From: an uncultured Clostridia bacterium
GTDB lineage: Bacteria; Bacillota; Clostridia; Oscillospirales; Ruminococcaceae
Reading direction: 5' to 3'
Length of the DNA stretch: 64,000 nt
Assembly: GCA_946567425.1 (NCBI GenBank)
Contig: CAMNXF010000004.1
Location: 1 to 64,000, forward strand
Shown here: one piece after another, positions 16,324-23,861 of the stretch
Position numbering within the stretch: the stretch's first letter is position 1
Layout: each line of letters starts with the position of its first letter
The notes under the pieces: generated by a model
Database searches by the model: none
Told to the model about the DNA's origin: nothing
The model's input: only the letters and a program-made list of their open reading frames with translations
Position numbers and translations under genes: made by a program

Positions 16324-17536
16324 CGGAAAACCTGACCGAAAAGGCTGCTCTCGTAGGAATTGTGACGGTGTTCGTATGGCACGGAATTATTCTGTTTTTA
16401 TTGGCGGAGCCGAAATTCTCGCGCAAAAAATGCGTCGCGATAGTCGGCGCATCAATGGGCGCAATGATTTTTTGTGTTATGTTCTGCTGTTTACGGTCGG
16501 AATGACACGCGGCGTAACGATCGCCGGTCTGATCGCGGTCGTCGAGTTTATTGTGATGTTCTGCATTATTTCGCAAGGTAGCATACCCCAAAAAGTATTC
16601 GTGTGTATCGCGTATGCGAATTATTTCTGCGTGACTACGCAGCTTGGTTTTCTTGCCGCAAATATTATCGTCGGAGTAAGCGACCCAAGCTATCAGATCG
16701 TCTCGATAATTTCAAGAAACGTCATAAACCTTGTCGCCGTGCCAATCTACTTTAAATTTATTCATCCGAGATTTCGCGGAGTAAAGATCGCGCAGAACCG
16801 CGAGTGGTGGTCGCTGTGCATCGTTTCGGTGCTGTTTACGGCAACTTATTTTGTTCAATCGGTATCCGTGCCCAACACAATGGATAATTTTGCTCAGTTT
16901 TTTCCGATCATAATTATGATATACGCGCAAGGGTTCGCCTCGTGCATTATGATCTTCCGCACGATCTCGTACATGAACAAATCCGTCGAGACAGAGCGGA
17001 TGAAACAGAACACAAAGTTCCTTACCGAGCAGATCGAGCGTCTGGCGAAAAGCGAGAACAAGGTGCGGCAGCTTCGCCACGATATGCGCCACCACCTCAC
17101 AAATATTGCGGAACATATCCAGAAAGGCGATAACGGCGCGGCATTGGAGTATCTGAAAAATTACGAGACCGAGCTTGACACAACGTCAATTAAACGTTTC
17201 TGCGAAAATGTTACGCTTGACAACATCATTTCCGCTTATTCGCGGCGCGCGGAGCGGCTGCAGATCACGTTTTCGTGCAAGGCAAAAGCAAGCGCGGATC
17301 TGCGGCTCAAGGATACCGATCTTGTAGCGATACTCGCGAATTTGCTTGAAAACGCGCTCAACGAGACTAAAAAATCCGGCATTACGGAGCCGAAGGTCGA
17401 GGTTTACATTTCGGACGAGGATAAGCGGCTTGTTATCGTTGTGAACAACTCGTGTAAAAATTCGGTCATATTCTCAGCGTCGGCTAATCGGCCGGCGCGT
17501 TTTTCTTTCGTCCGATATCTGCAAAAGGCGGGATAA
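16320..17536 (+). pseudogene. Broken AgrC/LytS-like histidine kinase (frameshifted, C-terminally truncated)
   Basis: ATG at 16320 overlaps the regulator stop and opens a polytopic membrane protein, but the frame stops at 16503-16505. The continuation ('FTVGMTRGVTIAGLIAVVEF' onward) lies in another frame, so a one-base shift near 16490 splits the membrane domain. The distal part keeps a His box 'RQLRHDMRHHLTNI' and an N box 'ANLLENALNE', but after 'VVNNS' the text becomes unrelated and ends at 17536, inside a terminator hairpin. The ATP-lid G boxes of GHKL kinases are absent. So it probably cannot phosphorylate. A sequencing error could explain the shift but not the missing C-terminus. Confidence 0.8.
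17477..17504 (+). terminator. Terminator inside the kinase remnant
   Basis: GCGTCGGC (17477-17484) pairs with GCCGGCGC (17491-17498) with one T-G wobble, then GTTTTTC. It sits within the open frame of the truncated kinase, marking the end of its transcription unit. Confidence 0.7.
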
Positions 17537-17554
17537 TAAATTATTTTAAAACCC

Positions 17555-17583
17555 TTGAAAATTTTTCCGATATGTGTTATACT
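17555..17583 (+). promoter_or_regulatory. Promoter of the der operon
   Basis: TTGAAA (17555-17560) and TATACT (17578-17583) with 17-base spacing, about 53 bases before the der ATG. Confidence 0.7.
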
Positions 17584-17642
17584 ATAATATGAGTAATTAT
17601 GTACAAGATCCGTTGAACGTGTCTGATGAAAGGAAAATAAAA

Positions 17643-18959
17643 ATGCAGTTAGTAGCAATAGTTGGACGTCCGAACGTCGGAAAATCCACGCTTTTCAATA
17701 AACTGGTAGGCAAGCGCCTGTCGATAGTCGACGATACGCCGGGCGTTACCCGCGACAGGATCTACAGCCGCTGCGAGTGGCTTAACCGCGAGTTTATGCT
17801 TATCGACACGGGCGGTATCGAACCCAAGACCGACGACGTTATCCTCGCGCAGATGAGAGAACAGGCGCTGCTGGCTATCGAGTCGGCGGATTGTATCATC
17901 TTTGTGACCGATCTCACGACAGGAGTTACCGCAAACGACGCGGATGTTGCGGCTATGCTCACAAAAAGCGGCAAGCCCGTTGTTCTTGCCGTCAACAAGG
18001 ACGATAACATCGGTGAGCCGCCGCCCGAGTTTTACGAGTTCTACAATCTCGGTCTCGGCGACCCAATTGCCGTATCGGCGGTGCACGGTCACGGCACGGG
18101 AGACCTCCTTGACGCGGTGTTCGAACTTATGCCGCCCGAGGAAGCTGAGCCCGAGGACGAGGACGCGATCAAGGTAGCCGTTATCGGCAAGCCGAACGTC
18201 GGAAAGTCGTCGCTCGTTAATCTGATAACGGGCGAGGAGCGCTCGATTGTCTCCGATATCGCTGGAACGACACGCGACGCTATCGACAGCGAGGTAGTAC
18301 GCGGCGAGGACAAGTATATTTTCATAGACACCGCGGGAATGCGCCGCAAGGCAAAGGTTACGGAGAACATCGAGCATTTCAGCGTTCTGCGCGCGCTTAT
18401 GGCGGTCGACAGGGCGGACGTTTGCGTGGTGATGATAGACGCGACGGTCGGCTTCACCGAGCAGGACAGCAAGGTCGCGGGCTATGCTCATGACAAGGGC
18501 AAGGCGTGCGTTATTGCGGTCAACAAATGGGATGCGGTCGAGGACAAGACGGACAAGACCATGAGCGAGTTCACCAAAAAGCTGGAAACAGATTTTTCGT
18601 TTATGAGCTACGCGCCGTTTGTATTTATTTCGGCGAAAACGGGACAGCGGCTTGACAAGCTGTTCGAGCTGATAAAGCTGGTGCGCGAGCAGCATTCGCG
18701 CCGAATTTCCACAGGCGTTCTCAACGATATGCTCAGCTACGCGACTTCAAGAGTTCAGCCGCCCTCCGACAAGGGCAAGCGGCTTAAGCTCTACTATATG
18801 ACGCAGGCGAGCACCAACCCGCCGAATTTCGTCGTGTTCTGCAATAATAAGGAGCTGTTCCATTACTCCTATCAGCGCTACATTGAAAATCAGATACGCG
18901 AGACATTCGGGCTGGATAAAACGCCGATAAAGCTCTCAATACGCGAAAGAGGCGAATAA
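17643..18959 (+). CDS. der: Ribosome-assembly GTPase Der (EngA)
   Basis: A 438-residue protein with two GTPase domains in tandem. G1 motifs are 'GRPNVGKSTL' (near residue 8) and 'GKPNVGKSSL' (near 180); each is followed by 'DTPGVTRD'/'DIAGTTRD', 'DTGG'/'DTAGMRRK' and 'NKDD'/'NKWD'. A KH-like C-terminal domain ends the protein. This is diagnostic for Der, essential for 50S subunit maturation. ATG at 17643 has AAAGGAAAA upstream and begins directly with the first G domain; a longer frame from 17574 starts inside the promoter. It leads an operon of eight genes. Confidence 0.97.
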   Translation: MQLVAIVGRPNVGKSTLFNKLVGKRLSIVDDTPGVTRDRIYSRCEWLNREFMLIDTGGIEPKTDDVILAQMREQALLAIESADCIIFVTDLTTGVTANDADVAAMLTKSGKPVVLAVNKDDNIGEPPPEFYEFYNLGLGDPIAVSAVHGHGTGDLLDAVFELMPPEEAEPEDEDAIKVAVIGKPNVGKSSLVNLITGEERSIVSDIAGTTRDAIDSEVVRGEDKYIFIDTAGMRRKAKVTENIEHFSVLRALMAVDRADVCVVMIDATVGFTEQDSKVAGYAHDKGKACVIAVNKWDAVEDKTDKTMSEFTKKLETDFSFMSYAPFVFISAKTGQRLDKLFELIKLVREQHSRRISTGVLNDMLSYATSRVQPPSDKGKRLKLYYMTQASTNPPNFVVFCNNKELFHYSYQRYIENQIRETFGLDKTPIKLSIRERGE

Positions 18960-19537
18960 TGGGCAAATCAGGCGCGTTCGACAAAATAATCAAGGACTGT
19001 CGGAGGACGTTCCGTCACACCCCGATAGGCTACTGGATAAGCACCGCGTTTGTCACGGCAGGGTTTATGCTGTCGGGAATTTATACGAAAATGCCGCTTG
19101 CCGTTATCGCGGCGGTATTGACGGCAGCGTTCTGGGGGATTTCAGCGTGGGCGACGCTTGATGTGTTTGTGTTCTCGACGAAAAAATTTGCGAAAACGCT
19201 TGACGGTCTACCCGAAAAATCGCGGACGAAGATACTGCAAAAATATGAAAGCGCTCCCGCTCTCGGCAAGCGGTGGTTTCTCGAGGAATATCTGCTCTTT
19301 CACCGAAAAAGGCGGATAGAGCTGCTGCGTTATGACGAGATACGCTCCGCCGAACCGAAGGGAATGAAAATGGAACTGGAGCTTTTAAACGGCAAAGTCG
19401 AACGGCTGCCGCTCGAACCGGACGAAAATCCCGCAATGATAGTCGCGGCGCTGCGCAGCAAAAATCCGCAGATCAGCGTAAAGCTGAACGGAAAGATAAT
19501 TGAAAAGATGGAAAACAGAAAGGACAGCACGGAATGA
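18959..19537 (+). CDS. Membrane-anchored protein of unknown function
   Basis: A 192-residue protein with a short cytoplasmic lead, two hydrophobic helices (about residues 25-43 and 47-70) and a charged soluble tail of about 120 residues ('RRIELLRYDEIRSAEPKG', 'LLNGKVERLPLEP'). The tail's strand-rich pattern resembles PH-like or YcxB-like domains, but I would not name it. Its ATG overlaps the der stop (TAATG) and its own stop overlaps plsY by four bases, so it is translated as part of this operon. Confidence 0.8.
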   Translation: MGKSGAFDKIIKDCRRTFRHTPIGYWISTAFVTAGFMLSGIYTKMPLAVIAAVLTAAFWGISAWATLDVFVFSTKKFAKTLDGLPEKSRTKILQKYESAPALGKRWFLEEYLLFHRKRRIELLRYDEIRSAEPKGMKMELELLNGKVERLPLEPDENPAMIVAALRSKNPQISVKLNGKIIEKMENRKDSTE

Positions 19538-20196
19538 TCTGGTTGTGTTACATTATAATGCTTGTCGTGCCTTATTTGCTCGCGGGGATAAACACCTCGA
19601 TAATTGTGGCGAAAATAAAGACAGGCAAGGATATCCGCACCATGGGCAGCGGAAACGCAGGGCTTACGAACACTCTGCGCGTACTCGGAAAGGGCGCGGC
19701 GGGCATCGTGCTTCTCGGCGACGTCGCGAAATCGGCGATAGCGGTGCTTATCGTGCGGCTGTCGTTCCTGTACCTCGGCAGCGTGAACACCATGGACGCG
19801 GCTTCAAATATGACGTGGGCAGAATTTATGGCGGTGTTTATGGCAATAGTGGGGCATTGCTTTCCGCTGTACTACGGCTTTAAGGGCGGCAAGGGAGTGC
19901 TCGCGGCAATATCAGCGATCTTCGTGCTTGACTGGAGAATTGCCTGTATACTGCTCGGTATTTTTATCGTTCTCGTCGCGATAACGCGCTATGTTTCGCT
20001 CGGGAGCTGCGTCGCCTCGGCGAGCTTCTTTATAGCGGCTCTGCTGTTCGGGTATTTTGCCGACCATGACCCCGCTTTTATCATCAACACAATAATAGCG
20101 GCGTTCTGCGGGGGTCTGATAATCGTCAAGCATAGAGGGAACATTCAGCGGTTGCTTTCGCACAACGAGAAAAAACTCGGCGAAAAAGCAAAGTGA
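19534..20196 (+). CDS. plsY: Glycerol-3-phosphate acyltransferase PlsY
   Basis: A 220-residue polytopic enzyme that transfers acyl from acyl-phosphate to glycerol 3-phosphate, the first step of phospholipid synthesis in most Gram-positives. The three PlsY motifs are visible: 'GSGNAGLTNTLRVLG' near residue 36, 'GHCFPLYYGFKGGKGV' near 108, and the C-terminal 'KHRGNIQRL'. Five hydrophobic segments match the family. The start overlaps the preceding gene (ATGA). gpsA, which makes its substrate, is two genes downstream in the same operon. Confidence 0.96.
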   Translation: MIWLCYIIMLVVPYLLAGINTSIIVAKIKTGKDIRTMGSGNAGLTNTLRVLGKGAAGIVLLGDVAKSAIAVLIVRLSFLYLGSVNTMDAASNMTWAEFMAVFMAIVGHCFPLYYGFKGGKGVLAAISAIFVLDWRIACILLGIFIVLVAITRYVSLGSCVASASFFIAALLFGYFADHDPAFIINTIIAAFCGGLIIVKHRGNIQRLLSHNEKKLGEKAK

Positions 20197-20208
20197 ACGG
20201 AGAGAACA

Positions 20209-20760
20209 ATGAACAGACAGGACTATATATCGTTATTCAACAGTATGCACCCGAACTTTTTTGAGCAGCAACATATCCGCGCGCTGCCCGAGGGGGAGAT
20301 TTTCAGCGAGATGATACTTCTGCTCGGCGAGTTCGACGGGGATAAATACAACAAGACCTTGGACGGCGGTGTTTCGTTCGGCTTCTTTGACGGCACTCTT
20401 GCCGAACTGCGAAATATTGTGGAAAAGGTCGAAGAGGATTGGCCGCAGTTTTTCGACGAAAACTCGCGGACGTATTGCGGCTACATAAACGGCAAGATCG
20501 CGAGCTTCTGCAATATTGACGATATGGGCGAGCATAACGTCAACGGGCGCGTACTTAGGGTCGGAGGTCCGGGGTGCGTGGGAACTCTTCCCGAGTACCG
20601 CGACAAGGGAATAGGCTTGACAATGGTAAAGCACGCTACGCGTATCCTTAAAGACGAGGGGTTTGACCTCGGCTATATTCATTATACTTACGTCGATAAA
20701 TGGTACGGCAAGCTCGGCTACAAAACCGTGCTGCAATGGGGAAAAGACGGTTTTATTTAA
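20209..20760 (+). CDS. GNAT family N-acetyltransferase
   Basis: A 183-residue GNAT protein. The acetyl-CoA loop appears as 'EYRDKGIGLTMVKHATRIL' (R-x-x-G-I-G/A type) preceded by the strand 'LRVGGPGCVGTLP', and motif B-like 'YTYVDKWYGKLGYKTV' ends the fold. CGGAGAGAAC gives a ribosome site before the ATG. The acceptor is unknown. It lies between plsY and gpsA, but nothing in the sequence ties it to lipid synthesis. Confidence 0.82.
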   Translation: MNRQDYISLFNSMHPNFFEQQHIRALPEGEIFSEMILLLGEFDGDKYNKTLDGGVSFGFFDGTLAELRNIVEKVEEDWPQFFDENSRTYCGYINGKIASFCNIDDMGEHNVNGRVLRVGGPGCVGTLPEYRDKGIGLTMVKHATRILKDEGFDLGYIHYTYVDKWYGKLGYKTVLQWGKDGFI

Positions 20761-20791
20761 CGGCGCACACACTTTGTTAGGGGGTATTGAA

Positions 20792-21796
20792 ATGGCGAAG
20801 ATCACTGTTTTGGGCTGCGGCTACGGCACGGCTCTGGGAGTACTGTACACAAAATATGGCCACGAGGTCACGACATGGACGAAATTTGAGCAAGAGGCGG
20901 AACAGCTCCGCACGGAGCGCGAGCATAAACGTCTGCTGCCCGGGGTAAGGCTGCCCGACAATCTGGGCGTTACCACTGACCCGACCTGCGTTTCAGGCGC
21001 GGATATCGTGGTGGTGTGCATACCGTCCGCGTTTTACCGCGAGGCAGTGCGCTCTGTCAAGGAATACGTCAATAAACGCACGGTGGTTGTCAACGCCTCA
21101 AAGGGCTTGGAGGAAGCGACAGGCAAGCGGCTCTCGGAGCTACTTTGTGAGGAGCTTCCCGAAAATCCCGTCGCGGTGATAACGGGTCCGTGCCACGCGG
21201 AGGAAATAGCGCGGTTCGTTCCGACAACGGAGGTATGCGCGGCTTACGACCCCGAAACAGCGAAGTATATTCAGAATACGCTTTCCAACGAATGCTACAG
21301 GATTTATGTCAACGACGACGTTGCGGGTTGCGAGCTGGGCGGTGTGCTGAAAAACCCGATAGCGCTCGGCTGCGGAATAGCGCGCGGAATGGGTCTTGGC
21401 GACAACACCGTCGCGGCGCTCATGACACGCGGAATGACAGAGATAACGCGGCTGGGGGTCGGTCTCGGCGCAAACTGGAAAACGTTCACGGGCATGGCGG
21501 GTATCGGCGATTTGATAGTCACCTGCACCTCGCAGCACTCGCGCAACTACCGCGCGGGATTTCTTATCGGACAAGGCACTCCCGCCGCCGAGGCGGTAAA
21601 GCAGGTCGGCACGGTCGAGGGCTACCTCAACAGCAAGACCGCGTTCAGACTGGCGAAAGAGCACAACATCGACACGCCGATAATTGAGCAGATAGTCAAC
21701 GTCTGCTACAACGGCAGCGATCCGCGCAAGAGCATAAATGCGCTTATGACGCGCGAGAGCAAGCATGAGCGGGAGGTGTTCTGGTTTGACGAGTAA
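20792..21796 (+). CDS. gpsA: NAD(P)-dependent glycerol-3-phosphate dehydrogenase
   Basis: A 334-residue enzyme reducing dihydroxyacetone phosphate to sn-glycerol 3-phosphate for phospholipids. The Rossmann start 'ITVLGCGYGTALGVL' is a slightly unusual version of GxGxxGxxLA. Also present are 'VVVNASKGLEEATGKRLSE', 'VITGPCHAEEIA', the catalytic-Lys region 'ELGGVLKNPIALGCGIARG' and 'TFTGMAGIGDLIVTC'. ATG at 20792 follows AGGGGG; the longer frame from 20663 overlaps the acetyltransferase. Confidence 0.95.
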   Translation: MAKITVLGCGYGTALGVLYTKYGHEVTTWTKFEQEAEQLRTEREHKRLLPGVRLPDNLGVTTDPTCVSGADIVVVCIPSAFYREAVRSVKEYVNKRTVVVNASKGLEEATGKRLSELLCEELPENPVAVITGPCHAEEIARFVPTTEVCAAYDPETAKYIQNTLSNECYRIYVNDDVAGCELGGVLKNPIALGCGIARGMGLGDNTVAALMTRGMTEITRLGVGLGANWKTFTGMAGIGDLIVTCTSQHSRNYRAGFLIGQGTPAAEAVKQVGTVEGYLNSKTAFRLAKEHNIDTPIIEQIVNVCYNGSDPRKSINALMTRESKHEREVFWFDE

Positions 21797-22961
21797 ATTT
21801 CGCACGGAACGGGAAATGCTCGAGCTGATAACGCGTACCGCCGAGGAGGACGAGCGTATTTTCGCGGCGGTGATGAGCGGCTCGCGCGCGGACGTTCACG
21901 CGGTCAAGGACGTTTACCAAGACTATGATATTGTGTACTATGTAAAAGATGTCGCGCCGTTTTGGAACAATACCGCGTGGCTGGAAAAGAAATTCGGAAA
22001 AATTGCGGTGCTGCAAACTCCCGAAACCATGACGCTCATGCCGCCCGACAACAACGGAGCGTTTGTGTTCCTTACGATATTCGAGGACGGCAACCGAATT
22101 GACCTGACAATATCGGACAAGCTCGACATACCTGAGGGCGAGCCTGCCGTCGTGCTGCTGGATAAGGTCGGAATGCTCTCGGATATCCGTCCGCGCAACG
22201 ACTATTGGTTCGTCAAACCGCCGACGGAAAAGCTGTTCCGCGACTGCTGCAACGAGTTCTGGTGGTGCCTGAACAACGTCGCGAAGGGCGTGGCGCGCGA
22301 CGAGCTGCCGTATGCCACGGAGATGTTCCATTACGTTCGTGATATGCTTAACCAAATGACGGACTGGTATATCGGTGTAATGTACGATTTTAAGGTATCG
22401 GCGGGTAAAATGGGCAAAAATTACAAGCGTTATCTCCCCGAAGAGATGTACAGACAATACGCCGCGACCTATTCCGACAGCGATTACGGGCATATCCGCG
22501 CGTCGGTCTATACGGGCTGCGATTTGTTCCGCACAATGGCAAAGAGCGTCGCGGAGCGTTTCGGGTACGAATATAATCTTGCCGAGGACGAGAATATGAC
22601 GGCGTATATGCGCAAAACAATGGGCAGACAAGCGGGGCGCTTCGTATCGGAAATATTCGGCGAAAAGCCCGCTCAATGGGGACTTCGCGGAGACCCGTTT
22701 TTATGGGAACGTTTGCAAAAGCGGTATGCAGACGTTCGTTTGCCGTATCCGTCCAAAGCGTTGAAGCTCGGGATACTGCAAACGTTCGCGGAGTTTGCGG
22801 GAGAGCGTCCGGAGCGCGGGAAAATTTATTATGCTGAGGAATTCGCCAAAGAGCACGTCGGTATGTCAACGGGAGGATTGTCGGGAGATTTCTGGCTGAA
22901 CACCGCGATACCGCTGCTTCTGGAGAGACTGAACGCCGTTAATTCGGAGTTGGGAGAATGA
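21786..22961 (+). CDS. Aminoglycoside 6-adenylyltransferase-like protein with C-terminal extension
   Basis: A 391-residue nucleotidyltransferase of the streptomycin adenylyltransferase (AadE/ANT(6)) family. It shows 'FRTEREMLELITRTAEEDER', the nucleotidyltransferase core 'GSRADVHAVKDVYQDYDIVY' with its DxD, and 'NDYWFVKPPTEKLFRDCCNE'. Known AadE proteins are about 300 residues; here about 100 more follow, including 'LPYPSKALKLGIL' and 'GMSTGGLSGDFWLNTAIPL', which I do not recognise as part of the enzyme. I use the TTG at 21786 behind GGGAGGTG, giving the usual N-terminus and overlapping the gpsA stop. Whether it inactivates streptomycin is untested; chromosomal members often have other roles. 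Confidence 0.82.
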   Translation: MTSKFRTEREMLELITRTAEEDERIFAAVMSGSRADVHAVKDVYQDYDIVYYVKDVAPFWNNTAWLEKKFGKIAVLQTPETMTLMPPDNNGAFVFLTIFEDGNRIDLTISDKLDIPEGEPAVVLLDKVGMLSDIRPRNDYWFVKPPTEKLFRDCCNEFWWCLNNVAKGVARDELPYATEMFHYVRDMLNQMTDWYIGVMYDFKVSAGKMGKNYKRYLPEEMYRQYAATYSDSDYGHIRASVYTGCDLFRTMAKSVAERFGYEYNLAEDENMTAYMRKTMGRQAGRFVSEIFGEKPAQWGLRGDPFLWERLQKRYADVRLPYPSKALKLGILQTFAEFAGERPERGKIYYAEEFAKEHVGMSTGGLSGDFWLNTAIPLLLERLNAVNSELGE

Positions 22962-22962
22962 T

Positions 22963-23838
22963 ATGCGTGAAAAAATACCGTCAACCATAAACGAGCAGAT
23001 CGCCAAAATGAAAGAGCGCGGCTGCGTTTTCGGCGACGAAAGCAAGGCGCGGGAGACCTTGAAATACATAAACTACTATCGCATTTCAAACTACTTCGAG
23101 CCGTTTTCAATAAGCAAACACAAGTACGAGAACGGCACGACGTTCGAGAAGATAATGCAGATCTACGAAATGGACAGAAAGCTCCGCAGCGTGCTCATTG
23201 CGGCGCTTGAGGAGATCGAGATCGCACTGCGCGCCGCCGTGTCGAATTTTCACGCGCTGAAATACGGCGCGACGGGGTATCTCAATCCGTCGAGCTTCGA
23301 CCGCTCTCATAATCACCAGAGCTTTATGGCGCGGATAAATCACCTTATCGACTGCAACGACGAGCGCGAATTCGTCAAGCATTACAACTCGAAGTACGGC
23401 GGAAAATTTCCGCTCTGGGTGGTCATGGAGCTGTTCAGCTTCGGCACGTTGGCATTCTTCTACAAGGATATGCACAGTGCCGACAAAAAGGTGCTCGCGA
23501 ATAACTATTACAGCTGCTCTGCCTCAGAATTGGATAATTGGATGTTCTGCCTGAACGAGCTGCGCAACTACTGCGCGCATTACAACCGTCTTTACGGAAA
23601 CCGTTTTCCCGTGCTGCCGAAAACGCCGCGCGGGTTTGAGCCGGAGCTTTCCGACGACGTTTTCGGGTATATTATTGTAATGAAGCAGCTTTATCATGAC
23701 AAGGGTAACTGGAACGAGCGTGTCGTAAAGCCCATTTCGCGTATGCTGAAAAAGAACGCGGACGCGGCGCGGCTCTCAGACATAGGTTTTCCCGAAGATT
23801 GGGAAACGCTGCTTGCCTTTACCGACATTGAGGATTGA
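22963..23838 (+). CDS. Abi_2 (AbiD/AbiF-like) abortive infection protein
   Basis: A 291-residue protein of the AbiD/AbiF (Abi_2) family. N-terminal signatures are 'TINEQIAKMKERG', 'LKYINYYRISNYFEPF' and 'YEMDRKLRSVLIAALEEIEI'. Near residue 200 is 'LNELRNYCAHYNRLYG', which contains R-x4-H, the RNase motif of HEPN domains. Family members cause phage-triggered growth arrest in lactococci. It starts one base after the adenylyltransferase stop and is followed by a TerB-N/C gene, so the three may form a stress or defence module at the end of a housekeeping operon. Antiphage activity is inference. Confidence 0.87.
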   Translation: MREKIPSTINEQIAKMKERGCVFGDESKARETLKYINYYRISNYFEPFSISKHKYENGTTFEKIMQIYEMDRKLRSVLIAALEEIEIALRAAVSNFHALKYGATGYLNPSSFDRSHNHQSFMARINHLIDCNDEREFVKHYNSKYGGKFPLWVVMELFSFGTLAFFYKDMHSADKKVLANNYYSCSASELDNWMFCLNELRNYCAHYNRLYGNRFPVLPKTPRGFEPELSDDVFGYIIVMKQLYHDKGNWNERVVKPISRMLKKNADAARLSDIGFPEDWETLLAFTDIED

Positions 23839-23861
23839 CCGTGCTTTGGGTGGTGAGTTAA

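Noticed and set aside
16376-17536. Intact 386-residue kinase starting at 16376
   Set aside because: Its first 30 residues are an out-of-frame reading of the true N-terminus, which begins at 16320 in another frame; the protein is better explained as frameshifted.
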